Shown in pieces: positions 13,952 through 22,709 of a DNA stretch of 64,000 nt. Position numbers and translations under genes: made by a program. The DNA is from a virus. The DNA lies in the IMG/VR virus record IMGVR_UViG_3300025012_000042, positions 48,821-112,820 of that record. The stretch is one strand, 5' to 3'. Position 1 is the stretch's first letter; each line of letters starts with the position of its first letter. The notes beneath the pieces are model-generated. The model saw nothing but the letters and a program-made list of their open reading frames with translations. It was not told the DNA's origin and did no database searches.

Positions 13952-15374
13952 ATATCTATTAAATTCTCTAAATGAACCGTCTAGAATCATTTGTAGAACT
14001 GACTCAAATAAATTGAATAAAGACACACAAATCAATGAATCAATTTATCATTTAATAACTAATGCTGATATTTATGAGAATTTAAGTAATTCTGGAATAG
14101 ATTATACTCAAAATAAATGTCCTACATCAAATATTCAAGTAAAAGAACATCGAAAATATATTGCTATTACTGAAAACAATGAAAAATATTTTGCTAAATC
14201 AATCAAGGTTATCCAATTTCCACAAATGCTTTCTACTGGATTCATAAACAACTTAATGATTTCTGACACTGAAATTGCCCTTACAATCTTTCCATTGCCA
14301 CAAGAAGAGGCTGTGAAGACAGTAAAAAAGAGAATTGATACTAATGAAGCAAATGTAAATTGGAAGGTCGTAAAGAACCCTAATCAAGAGTTTTATGTAG
14401 AAGATGAAATTGTACTAAAACTTCAAAAGACTATGGTTGATCTTATGGGTAATGAAGAAAAACTTTGTATGGTTGGATTATATATCTTAATTAAAGGACA
14501 AACACTTGAACAATTGGAAACAAAAGCAAAACAAATATCAATGCTTTTGGATGGAATGCAAATTAGGTTTAAATTCGCTAATTATGAACATTTTAATTGT
14601 TTTAAGAATTTTAGAGCATATAAAGAAATTGATTATGTAAATGAGTTAAAAGTATTTTTGACAAGTGTAATTAGTAATTTTTATCCATTTGTTAGATATG
14701 TATCAGGGGATGGAGTTATTATCGGATATGATTATCAAAATTATCAATTGATTAAAATTAATTTTTCAGAACTCTTCAATCTGTCATGGTTTATTTTCGG
14801 AATTTCAGGAAGTGGAAAGTCATTTGCTGTAAAGAGCATTGTAAAGAAAATATCTAGTCATAAGAAGATTTATATTCTTGATATTACTGGTGAATATGCC
14901 AAACTAAAATCAAAGAATATTATCATAATATCTAAAGATTTTGAGAAATTTCTATTATACACTGATTTTAAAGATTGCATGATTATAATTGATGAAGCAT
15001 GGGATATTTTAAAAACTGATAAAGTTATTAAAAGAGTAGTAGCAATAGCGAAAGGATATAGAAAGAGGGGAGTAGGTGTTTTAGTCTGCACTCAAAACAT
15101 TGCTGATACAAGTAAAGAGGATATTGAATTAATTATTAAAAACTGTGCTAATACTTTAATTCTTCATTTGACTTCACTAGAACTTCAACATATTAGCGAA
15201 TACATGAATATACCTCATCATATTATTGATTATCTTTCTAGGATTGAAAAAGGACAAGGGTGGATGACCATAGGAACAAAGCAATATGCTTTTAGACCAA
15301 TATTTAGTGATGAAGATTACTTGTTATTCAATACTAATTATGAGGAAATGAAAGGGGTTGGTTATAATGGGTGA
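13869..15374 (+). CDS. VirB4-like conjugation ATPase
   Basis: The 501-residue protein has a Walker A motif G-I-S-G-S-G-K-S near residue 315 and a Walker B motif M-I-I-I-D-E-A-W near residue 370. A Q-N family sensor follows (V-C-T-Q-N-I) near residue 408. VirB4 ATPases power pilus assembly and substrate transfer. It is shorter than most VirB4 proteins (commonly 600-800 residues). The ribosome site GGAGAGGGGTG precedes ATG 13869. It is flanked by PrgI-like and VirD4-like genes. Confidence 0.8.
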   Translation: MLQYNLYPKANYLLATKEEQTLLRSKFKYLLNSLNEPSRIICRTDSNKLNKDTQINESIYHLITNADIYENLSNSGIDYTQNKCPTSNIQVKEHRKYIAITENNEKYFAKSIKVIQFPQMLSTGFINNLMISDTEIALTIFPLPQEEAVKTVKKRIDTNEANVNWKVVKNPNQEFYVEDEIVLKLQKTMVDLMGNEEKLCMVGLYILIKGQTLEQLETKAKQISMLLDGMQIRFKFANYEHFNCFKNFRAYKEIDYVNELKVFLTSVISNFYPFVRYVSGDGVIIGYDYQNYQLIKINFSELFNLSWFIFGISGSGKSFAVKSIVKKISSHKKIYILDITGEYAKLKSKNIIIISKDFEKFLLYTDFKDCMIIIDEAWDILKTDKVIKRVVAIAKGYRKRGVGVLVCTQNIADTSKEDIELIIKNCANTLILHLTSLELQHISEYMNIPHHIIDYLSRIEKGQGWMTIGTKQYAFRPIFSDEDYLLFNTNYEEMKGVGYNG

Positions 15375-17064
15375 GAAACTTAGCAAGATTAAAGATTTGG
15401 CAATTAAATCAGGTAAATATTCTGCTTTATATAGTGGAAAATTTATTTTAGGTGGATTAGGTTATGCTGTTCAAATTGCTTCAAACGGAATATTAGGAAT
15501 GAGTATTCCAGATTATAAATTGCCTAATTTGAAGTTTGGTGATGATAAAACTTCATTAGGAGATAGAGTAGTTTTAACTCCTAGCAAATTTCTCCTTAAA
15601 GGAAATGGTATAGTGGTTGGTAAGGATTTTAATACAAAGAATGTAATTAGTTATCCAATAGATCATTTTGACGATCTTTGTAAACATTCTATTTATGTTG
15701 GTGCTCCTGGAAGTGGCAAATCAAATTTAGCAGAAAATGTAGCCATTCAAATATCTAAAATTAATAATTTACAAAACTTTAATACAGCAGGATTTTGTGT
15801 TATAGATGTTGCAGATGGGGCCTTGATTGATAATGTTTTATTGTCTATTCCAGAAAATAGATTAGATGATGTAGTTTTATTAGACTTCTCTAATAAAGAC
15901 TTTCTACCAGGAATTAATCTCTTAGAATTTGATGAAAAAGTAGAGAAACAATTTCCACACTTTATTCATGCTGAAATAATCTCATTCTTTAAAAAGCGAT
16001 TTGGTGAACAAATTGGTTTTGCAAGTGAGGATCTTTTATCAAACTCACTCAATGCTATTCTGAAGCAAACAGATTATCCAAAAACACTTTTAGGAATTAT
16101 TAAAATGTTAACTGAGGTAGATTATAGAGAACAAATATTAAAATCATTAAGAAAAAACAAAAGAAATGCTTCTGTTGTTAGATATTGGGATAGATTTGAA
16201 GCACAATCACCATCTGTAAAAAGAGATATCGTCAAACCTCTGTTAAACAAGGTTGGCAATCTTACTAATAACGATTATTTAAAATCTATTATATGTCAAA
16301 ACAAATCTACCATTGACTTTAGAACAATAATGGATGAAGGCAAAATTCTATTGATTAAAGCTCCTAAAGTTGCAGTTGGTAAAGTTAATATAGAAATATT
16401 AATACCACTAATCCTTTCAAAATTTTGGATATCTGCATTATCAAGATTTGATATTACTGACAAAAACCAAAGAAGACCTTTTATGCTTTTTCTTGACGAG
16501 CCACAAATGTATTTGTCAAATGAAGCAGGAATTGAAGAAATGCTAACAGAATCAAGAAAATACCGACTATGCTCACATTTTTTCTTTCAGTCTCCAGAAC
16601 AAACTCAACTTCAATCTGTCATTAGAATGATGTTAGAAGTGCATCCTCAGATTATATCATTTGCTATAGGTAGGGGTGGCGCACAGACGTTGTTTAAAGA
16701 ATTTGAAACAGGTGATGAAGAAAAAGATATGTCCATAAGATATACAATTCTTAATCTACCTAAATATCATGCTTTGTGTAGATTCTTATATAAGAATGAA
16801 AAGAGTGTATCTATTATTAAATGTGATCCTCCCACTAAACCTTTGCGAAAAAAAGTACCCGATATTATTACTGAAAATAGTCAAATGTATTTACGTTCTG
16901 TTGATGAAATTATGGAAGAAATTCTTGAATCAGATTATATCCCAGAACCAGATTTTAGTTTAATAGAGGTGAACAATAATGAACAGCAAAGATTTAATGT
17001 TGAAGAAGTTGACTTTAGGAACAAAGTTTCAAGATTTAACAAACCGAGATTTAGAGATAATTAG
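15367..17064 (+). CDS. VirD4/TraG-like type IV coupling ATPase
   Basis: The ATG at 15367 lies 9 bases after AAAGGGG; the in-frame TTG at 15358 abuts the ribosome site. The 565-residue protein has Walker A G-A-P-G-S-G-K-S near residue 115 and Walker B M-L-F-L-D-E-P-Q near residue 376, then T-E-S-R-K-Y-R and a late Q-S-P-E-Q. Unlike many coupling proteins it lacks two clear N-terminal transmembrane helices; only a weak hydrophobic stretch near 20-45 is seen. It would bring DNA to the VirB4 machine. Confidence 0.8.
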   Translation: MGEKLSKIKDLAIKSGKYSALYSGKFILGGLGYAVQIASNGILGMSIPDYKLPNLKFGDDKTSLGDRVVLTPSKFLLKGNGIVVGKDFNTKNVISYPIDHFDDLCKHSIYVGAPGSGKSNLAENVAIQISKINNLQNFNTAGFCVIDVADGALIDNVLLSIPENRLDDVVLLDFSNKDFLPGINLLEFDEKVEKQFPHFIHAEIISFFKKRFGEQIGFASEDLLSNSLNAILKQTDYPKTLLGIIKMLTEVDYREQILKSLRKNKRNASVVRYWDRFEAQSPSVKRDIVKPLLNKVGNLTNNDYLKSIICQNKSTIDFRTIMDEGKILLIKAPKVAVGKVNIEILIPLILSKFWISALSRFDITDKNQRRPFMLFLDEPQMYLSNEAGIEEMLTESRKYRLCSHFFFQSPEQTQLQSVIRMMLEVHPQIISFAIGRGGAQTLFKEFETGDEEKDMSIRYTILNLPKYHALCRFLYKNEKSVSIIKCDPPTKPLRKKVPDIITENSQMYLRSVDEIMEEILESDYIPEPDFSLIEVNNNEQQRFNVEEVDFRNKVSRFNKPRFRDN

Positions 17065-17743
17065 AGTTGTTAGAGATTTACAAATTGTTTCAAGGAGCCA
17101 ACTTCAAATTATGTTCTTTCCTACAAAGCAAAGTTTAACTATCTGTAATAGAAGATTAGCCAAAATAGAGAAATTAGGATTTATTAATAGAACTCCTATT
17201 ACTTTGAACGGTGAATCTTTAATTACTGCTGGAAAATTACTTTGTCTAGCAGGAGGTACTTATATGTCTAAATTGCCATCTGATTACACTCATCAGTTAT
17301 TGATGAATGAAATTTATGCTTTGTTATTTAGAGAGCAGAATTTGAATCGAATTATCATTAAACAATACAAACCTGAATTTGTTTATAAATTTAGGGACAA
17401 GGATGAAGGTAAGCAATATATTTTAAGGTCTGATATTTTAACTGTATTAGAGAAAAATGGAATGGATACAACTCTATTATTTGAGATAGATGCAGGAACA
17501 GAAACAAAGAAACAATTAAGAGAAAAGATTAATATTTATGAAAAAGTATCTATGAAAGTAAAGGGATTTCCTCAACTGTTTTGGTTGGCAAATGACAAGG
17601 GATTCAGAAAATTAATTAGTTTGGACAAGACTGTTAATATAGCAAAAGTAGAAGAATTGAGAGAAAATTTTTATTTATGGACAAGGTATCCTGATATGAA
17701 AAGGACAAGATTAATTCCTGATATTGTTGTTTGGAAAATTTAG
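16979..17743 (+). CDS. Replic_Relax-like protein (plasmid replication/relaxation family)
   Basis: The 254-residue protein overlaps the coupling gene by 86 bp in another frame and uses AGAGGTG. The N-terminal winged helix (L-T-N-R-D-L-E-I-I-R...S-R-S-Q-L-Q-I-M-F-F near 20-45) is followed by a recognition helix (C-N-R-R-L-A-K-I-E-K-L-G-F). The C-terminal half has a nuclease-like core with R-S-D-I-L near residue 155 and E-I-D-A-G-T-E-T near residue 172. Members of this family sit beside coupling ATPases on Gram-positive mobile elements and may nick or recognise the transfer origin; the activity here is inferred. Confidence 0.65.
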   Translation: MNSKDLMLKKLTLGTKFQDLTNRDLEIIRVVRDLQIVSRSQLQIMFFPTKQSLTICNRRLAKIEKLGFINRTPITLNGESLITAGKLLCLAGGTYMSKLPSDYTHQLLMNEIYALLFREQNLNRIIIKQYKPEFVYKFRDKDEGKQYILRSDILTVLEKNGMDTTLLFEIDAGTETKKQLREKINIYEKVSMKVKGFPQLFWLANDKGFRKLISLDKTVNIAKVEELRENFYLWTRYPDMKRTRLIPDIVVWKI

Positions 17744-17768
17744 ATGAATGAAATGGTGGTGTGATTAG

Positions 17769-17933
17769 ATGGGATTATTAGGTAATCTGATTAGTAGTTT
17801 TAGCAAACCAGAAATTGATGTTGATGAATTAGTAGATTTTATAGCTGAAGGGACACATATTGACAGAGGAATTATTGAAATTATTTTAGAGGCAGAAGAT
17901 ATTTATTTGAGAGAAAAAGGGATTATATATTAG
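17769..17933 (+). CDS. Small hypothetical protein, 54 aa
   Basis: The ATG at 17769 is 5 bases after GGTGGTG. The product starts M-G-L-L-G-N-L-I-S-S-F and is acidic and helical (D-V-D-E-L-V-D-F-I). It ends the conjugation-like operon just before a terminator. No family is recognised. Confidence 0.55.
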   Translation: MGLLGNLISSFSKPEIDVDELVDFIAEGTHIDRGIIEIILEAEDIYLREKGIIY

Positions 17934-17941
17934 AGGAGTGG

Positions 17942-17970
17942 GAGTGATAGGATGTCACTCTTTTCTTTTT
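17942..17970 (+). terminator. Terminator of the conjugation-like operon
   Basis: The stem GAGTGA / TCACTC with a 7-base loop is followed by TTTTCTTTTT. Confidence 0.8.
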
Positions 17971-18013
17971 AGGATTATTTTCAATAAATTTTATAAAAAC
18001 TAGCATTAAATAT

Positions 18014-18042
18014 TTGCAATCTCATAAAATATCATATATTAT
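18014..18042 (+). promoter_or_regulatory. Promoter of the DGQHR-domain gene
   Basis: TTGCAA (18014-18019) and TATTAT (18037-18042) are 17 bp apart and lie 22 bp before the first ATG. Confidence 0.65.
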
Positions 18043-18063
18043 GTGTGAAAGGGTTGATTTTAG

Positions 18064-19764
18064 ATGATTTTTAAATTTGATAAAGTTGGAAATATGGAAG
18101 ATGTTGGAGATGTTGAAGATACTAAATTGGAAGGAGATATTGAAATGGGTAGGAAAAGTAATAAGGATAAGGATAGGTTTTCTCGAATGGATGTTGGTGT
18201 TGTTAATTCGGTGAAAGAAGAGGTTTTAGGGATGGTAAATGAAACTAAAAGTCAGGTGGCAGTTGGATTTAATGAAATTCTAGATGATGAGGATATGGTT
18301 CAACAACATGAGATGGAATTGGTTAAAGAAATGGAATCTGAGAGTGATAAAATTTGGGATAGAGGGAGCAGAGATGGGGTTGTTGGGGATAGTGTAGGTG
18401 ATGATGGTGATGGTGAGAGTGATAAATCTGTAATGTCTGATGAAGAATTGAAGGAGAAAATGAGGGAAAGAAATATGGGTAATGCTAGTAGTTCTGGTGG
18501 GATGCCTGCGTTTGGTAGTTTGAGTGAGAGGGTTAAGATGGAGGATGAAAACAATATCAATGATTTTAGTGATGAAGATGAAACCAATGAACAAAAAAAT
18601 GAAGCTCAAAGAAAAAAGGATGAATTGGCTAAAAAAAGAGAAGCAAATAAATTGAAGAAAGAATTTAAAGATAGAGAAAAACAATTAGCAATGAAAAAAG
18701 AAAGTAACGATAAATCATGGTCGTTTGATAATATATCGGTTGTTATGAGAGATGGTATTCCTTATAAGTTTAATTTATCATTATCTGCTTTACAATTGGC
18801 AGAAATGTATGGAGTGACAGGACAAATTTATTATCAAAAAAGCATTCAAAGGGGTAGTAAAGTTAGTAAAACCAAAGGGGAAATTCCTCTTATTAATGTG
18901 AAGCACAGTAAGGATATTTTGAATTCTCTTTTAGAAAGTGAAAATGTTGATGGAGGAACCATATATTTAAATTATGCAAAAGAATACTCAACTCCATTAC
19001 AGTTTAATTCATCTGATAACACTTTATCTGGTCAATTTCCCTTATCCATAAATGACGGAGGTCACAGACTGGAATCCTGTTTGCTCTGGTATAATAAATT
19101 TCGAAAGGATATGGACTCAATTAAAGATCCTAATGATTTTTATTTTTCGGTAAGTATCTTAAATTTAGATCATGAACAGTCAGAAAATATATTTGTCGAA
19201 TTAAATTCTCTCGGACTTCCTGTTTCTAAAACTGCTGTAGCTTATCATGATGTGCGAAACATAAATAACGTTATTGCCAAAAAAGTTATGAATAATTCAT
19301 TTCTTCGTGGACGTATTGAATTATTTTCAAATAGTTTGAAAAAAACAAGCAATTGCGTAATGACATTTAATACCTTATTAAAAGGTTGTTCTATGATGTC
19401 TCCTGAAACACCTAGTCAAGTAGAAGAAGCAGGGAATTTCTTGTGTTCTTATTTTAATGAGATTATAGAATTATTTCCTAAAATATATGGCAATGTCTCA
19501 TCAGAAACAAGACAAATTGAAAAGGCCAATACGTTTATTGGCGAAGTAATGTTCATCCACGCATTGTTCGGTCTTGCAGTTGAATTACAATTTGTTGCTG
19601 ATTGGAAAGATAAACTTAAAAAATTGACACAACCAAGTAGTTTTTTGAGTCGAGATAATGACTTATGGATAAGAAATATTACTCGTAATGAAGGTAAATT
19701 AATCAATACTAGTAAAACTCAAGATTTTGTGAAGGATCAGTTATTGGCGAAGGTTATGGGTTAG
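18064..19764 (+). CDS. DGQHR-domain (DndB/DbpA-like) protein with acidic N-terminal region
   Basis: The product is 566 residues from ATG 18064 (AAAGGG upstream). A second start at ATG 18145 has a better ribosome site, GGAAGGAG, and would remove 27 residues. Residues about 30-215 are charged, low-complexity and probably disordered or coiled. The folded part (about 220-560) contains I-N-D-G-G-H-R-L-E-S-C near residue 326, a variant of the DGQHR signature, followed by V-S-I-L-N-L-D and F-V-E-L-N-S-L-G-L-P-V-S-K-T. DGQHR proteins include DndB, which regulates DNA phosphorothioation, and lone plasmid/phage relatives of unknown role. No dnd genes are nearby. Confidence 0.65.
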   Translation: MIFKFDKVGNMEDVGDVEDTKLEGDIEMGRKSNKDKDRFSRMDVGVVNSVKEEVLGMVNETKSQVAVGFNEILDDEDMVQQHEMELVKEMESESDKIWDRGSRDGVVGDSVGDDGDGESDKSVMSDEELKEKMRERNMGNASSSGGMPAFGSLSERVKMEDENNINDFSDEDETNEQKNEAQRKKDELAKKREANKLKKEFKDREKQLAMKKESNDKSWSFDNISVVMRDGIPYKFNLSLSALQLAEMYGVTGQIYYQKSIQRGSKVSKTKGEIPLINVKHSKDILNSLLESENVDGGTIYLNYAKEYSTPLQFNSSDNTLSGQFPLSINDGGHRLESCLLWYNKFRKDMDSIKDPNDFYFSVSILNLDHEQSENIFVELNSLGLPVSKTAVAYHDVRNINNVIAKKVMNNSFLRGRIELFSNSLKKTSNCVMTFNTLLKGCSMMSPETPSQVEEAGNFLCSYFNEIIELFPKIYGNVSSETRQIEKANTFIGEVMFIHALFGLAVELQFVADWKDKLKKLTQPSSFLSRDNDLWIRNITRNEGKLINTSKTQDFVKDQLLAKVMG

Positions 19765-19783
19765 TTTTAAAAAATTGTAAAAA

Positions 19784-19818
19784 ATAGAGGTATCTACAAT
19801 TAAAGTAGATACCTCTAT
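19784..19818 (-). terminator. Convergent terminator
   Basis: A perfect 14-bp repeat, ATAGAGGTATCTAC / GTAGATACCTCTAT, with a 7-base loop is followed on the minus strand by TTTTTTAC. It ends the minus-strand endonuclease unit and probably the + strand gene too. Confidence 0.85.
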
Positions 19819-19826
19819 GCTATTTA

Positions 19827-21151
19827 TTAAATATCCAAATGTCTAACCAATCTTAACTCTCCATAATCGTATTCTTTAGTCCACTTACTTGTAGTAACAT
19901 TATTATTATCAATGTCAAATACAACCCTGTGAAAATTATCTTTTCCAAATAAATCTTTAGCATATTCTAACATTCCTAATAATATTTCATCCGAAGGTAA
20001 AAAATCCTTGAGTGATATAATTCTTATTTCTTTCCACCCACTTTTTATTAATCCATAAGAACGTCTTTTTTCCTTTTCTTCAAAATCATGTTCACTAATT
20101 TGACCATGTATAACTCCTAGTCTATGACCACTACCATCCCATTCTATATAAATATCTTCCTCTAATAATCCCACATCAACAAAACATTTTCCGTTCGCAT
20201 AGTAATTTAATTTCCCATTATATAATTTATTTATGTATCTTTGCTGTTTGGAACTTCTTATATTGCCACCTTTATACATGGATGCCATTTGTTTTTGTTT
20301 TATTTCTTCATTTTGCATTACATTTTCAAATCCGTATTTATCTAAATTTGTTTGCTTGATAACTTTTCTAAATTCTGGTGACATAAATATATTTTCTACA
20401 CCATATCTTTCTAAATTTGTATTTTTAGCTTTGTCTTGAAAAATAGGAACTTGCATATAACTTTTTACACCATATTTATCAAATATATTTTGCGTAAGTT
20501 GCTCTTGAAATTCTTCTGACTCAAATAAATATTCAAATCCATATCTATCAAATTAGTTAATTTAATTTTATCTTTAATCTCTTCTGATTGTATATGCCAC
20601 TCTACTCCGTATTTATCCATATTTGTAGTTTTAGCTCTGTTCATCATTTCTTCTGACTGCATTAAATACGGAACTCCATATCTTTCAATATTTGTAATTT
20701 TAGTTTTCTCTTGTATAGATTTTAATTTCATGGGATGATCTACTCCGTATTTATCAATAAAAGTTTCTTTTCTTTTTATCGAAGTCTCTTGTAATTCGGT
20801 TGTATTTTTTACACCATAAGTTAATAAATTACTTTCATTTCTTTTTTCTATTGAACATGCAACACAACAATCATCTTTTATTATACCGTTTTCTTTCTTT
20901 CTATTATAGTCACTATATGTTGGAGTTAATAAAGTTTCTCTATTCTCTTTTAAACAATAATCACATAAAACTTCAATTCTTACTATACTTCTAGGTGTTA
21001 AATCTTCTACTTTTACCACTATCTTAGTACCACGTTTAACTACTGATTTACCTTTTTTAGTTATATATCTTGGAATATAATATTCCAAATCTTCATAATG
21101 TTTTATATTATTTCCCGTCAACCCTACCTCAACCTCTTTTGTTATTAACAT
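19827..21151 (-). pseudogene. Frameshifted Vsr-like homing endonuclease
   Basis: Two overlapping minus-strand frames (start about 21151, switch near 20550, stop 19827) form one protein of about 440 residues. The N-terminus has E-V-E-V-G-L-T-G and C-D-Y-C with C-C-V-A-C, as in the intact gene at 38439-39371. The middle has about seven 23-residue repeats with N-x-x-K/R-Y-G-V. The C-terminus is the nuclease, D-I-Y-I-E-W-D-G-S-G-H and G-W-K-E-I-R-I-I-S-L-K-D. The repeat N-L-D-R-Y-G-F is split exactly at the frame change, next to AATTTGATAG, and needs one added base. It is a true mutation or a sequencing error. Confidence 0.75.
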
Positions 21152-21295
21152 AAATACACCTATCCTTTCTTTTTGCCACAAGAAACAAATGGGAATAGAC
21201 CTTATATCGGCAAAATATAAAGTCTATTAATTACACTTATTAATTTTCGAACATCAATAAGAAACCATGAAACTATTTAACTAACCCCAAACAAA

Positions 21296-21321
21296 ACAAA
21301 AAAGAGCCTCAAACAGCTCTT
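21296..21321 (-). terminator. Minus-strand terminator in gene-free DNA
   Basis: The stem AAGAGC / GCTCTT with an 8-base loop is followed on the minus strand by TTTTTGTTTTG. The surrounding 21182-21597 holds no convincing gene; only a 26-codon frame without a ribosome site was seen near 21520-21590. Confidence 0.65.
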
Positions 21322-21597
21322 CAAAACTAAAAATACTAAATTCTAACTAATTTACACTCCAAAACCCAACTCCCAACAATTCCCACCTCTACAACCCTTG
21401 CTACAAACCACTTTTAAATCCACTATTTCAAACAAAATAAAAACATACTTTTATTGGATAATATTATTTTATTTATATATTTATTTCAATTCATTTATTA
21501 CTCTCATCCTCATCCCCTCAAATCATAAAAATCATCATCACTTATATCTTCTTGCATTTGATGAATTATTCTTTTAACTTCTTTTGACAAAATAAAA

Positions 21598-21619
21598 GAG
21601 AGTCAAACTAACGACTCTC
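21598..21619 (-). terminator. Terminator of the 73-residue gene
   Basis: The stem GAGAGTC / GACTCTC is followed on the minus strand by TTTTATTTTG, 20 bp after the stop codon. Confidence 0.75.
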
Positions 21620-21638
21620 AAAATAAAAATTATTAAAT

Positions 21639-21860
21639 TTATTTGCCTTCCCAAGAACTAACGTCATAGCAATCTTTAAAAACTCTTCCTTTATTGGTAT
21701 TATTATATGAATCATCCATTACAATACCATCTTTAACTTCAATATAATAATCTCCATATCCATTAATAAATTGTTCTCTATTAAAATCACCGATAAAGTA
21801 ATACCATTTTTCTTCCTCTTCAATCCATACCATAATATAAACGATGCTTTCTTGTGACAT
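21639..21860 (-). CDS. Hypothetical protein, 73 aa
   Basis: This aromatic-rich protein (W-I-E-E-E-E-K-W-Y-Y-F-I-G-D-F) has a well-formed transcription unit of its own, with a promoter at 21900-21928, a ribosome site (TAGGAGG) and a terminator. The family is not recognised. The independent unit suggests expression in the quiescent state. Confidence 0.6.
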   Translation of the reverse strand: MSQESIVYIMVWIEEEEKWYYFIGDFNREQFINGYGDYYIEVKDGIVMDDSYNNTNKGRVFKDCYDVSSWEGK

Positions 21861-21899
21861 AAATAAAACCTCCTATATATCTTTTATTTATTTGTAATT

Positions 21900-21928
21900 A
21901 TAATATCACAATATGTATAGATTTACAA
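21900..21928 (-). promoter_or_regulatory. Promoter of the 73-residue gene
   Basis: TTGTAA (21923-21928) and TATTAT (21900-21905) on the minus strand have a 17-bp spacer. Confidence 0.6.
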
Positions 21929-21962
21929 GTTATTATAAAAATTTTATTTATTGCTTTATGAT

Positions 21963-22577
21963 CTAGGCAACTAAAGTATGTAATTTAGGATAAGAACATA
22001 TATTATATTTCAACTTCTGCAATAATTCATTTTTTCTCCTTTTACCATTACAATTAAAATATATGTATCTATGCTTCCTTGGCCTATCCACTAGCATTGT
22101 ATCTTCTTTATCTTCATGAGCGTGTCTATTATGTTTTATAGTAGATCCATCAATTTTAACTCTGTTTGTTCTCTTTGCAGTTAGTCCAGTGTATATCCAA
22201 TTAGTAGCCTGATATACATAACCTACATGACCTTGTTCTGGCTCAGAGTAAGATACTATTATTTCTCTATCTAATAGTTTAATAGTATTACCTATTAAGA
22301 AACTTTCACCATTCTTTGGAACTTTATCATCAACCCATAACCGAGTTAATTCATATACATTTAATTCTTCTTCTCTTCCACATATTCCTCTACAAACATT
22401 TGGACTAGCAGGTATTCCATATATAATTACACCCACTAAATTATCTGTAAGTATTTCAAATAAACCAAATGCAAATACACAAGATGCTTTTCTATGTAGA
22501 TAATGTTTCTCAATAATTATATCTATAGCTAATTTATATGGAATTTGTTTTATGTAATAATTATCTTTTATGCTCAT
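21963..22577 (-). CDS. Mom-like DNA adenine modification protein (acetyltransferase-like fold)
   Basis: The 204-residue protein shows I-I-E-K-H-Y-L-H-R-K near residue 21, then F-A-F-G-L-F, L-V-G-V-I-I-Y-G-I-P-A-S, V-Y-E-L-T-R-L-W-V-D-D near residue 73, and G-H-V-G-Y-V-Y-Q-A-T-N-W near residue 116. This series is what I recall of the Mom family, named for the phage Mu protein that adds a methylcarbamoyl group to adenine and protects DNA from restriction. A GNAT-like fold is expected. It has its own promoter overlapped by an inverted repeat. Function is inferred from resemblance only. Confidence 0.7.
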   Translation of the reverse strand: MSIKDNYYIKQIPYKLAIDIIIEKHYLHRKASCVFAFGLFEILTDNLVGVIIYGIPASPNVCRGICGREEELNVYELTRLWVDDKVPKNGESFLIGNTIKLLDREIIVSYSEPEQGHVGYVYQATNWIYTGLTAKRTNRVKIDGSTIKHNRHAHEDKEDTMLVDRPRKHRYIYFNCNGKRRKNELLQKLKYNICSYPKLHTLVA

Positions 22578-22645
22578 TTAATCCTCCTTTTATTTATGAA
22601 AATAGATTGTTTTCCCACAATTTTTAATCAAACATAATATTATCA

Positions 22646-22689
22646 CCTCACTTTGCAATAATTATACATCGTGAGGCAATAAATGTAAA
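22646..22689 (-). promoter_or_regulatory. Promoter and operator of the Mom-like gene
   Basis: On the minus strand TTTACA (22684-22689) and TATAAT (22661-22666) have a 17-bp spacer. CCTCAC (22646-22651) and GTGAGG (22671-22676) form an inverted repeat that brackets the -10 element, a good repressor site. Confidence 0.7.
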
Positions 22690-22709
22690 GGAATATTTTA
22701 TTTATTAGT

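Noticed and set aside
10202-17933. A classical relaxase or an origin of transfer in the conjugation-like cassette
   Set aside because: No HUH or MobT-like motif was found in the visible genes. No nick-site-like repeat next to the Replic_Relax gene could be defended.
18280-18684. Long minus-strand frames opposite the DGQHR gene
   Set aside because: They mirror the acidic, low-complexity N-terminal region and encode improbable F/I/S-rich protein without ribosome sites.
21520-21590. 26-codon minus-strand frame (M-Q-E-D-I-S-D-D-D-F-Y-D) between two terminators
   Set aside because: No ribosome site, and it starts directly after a terminator. It may be a gene remnant but cannot be supported.
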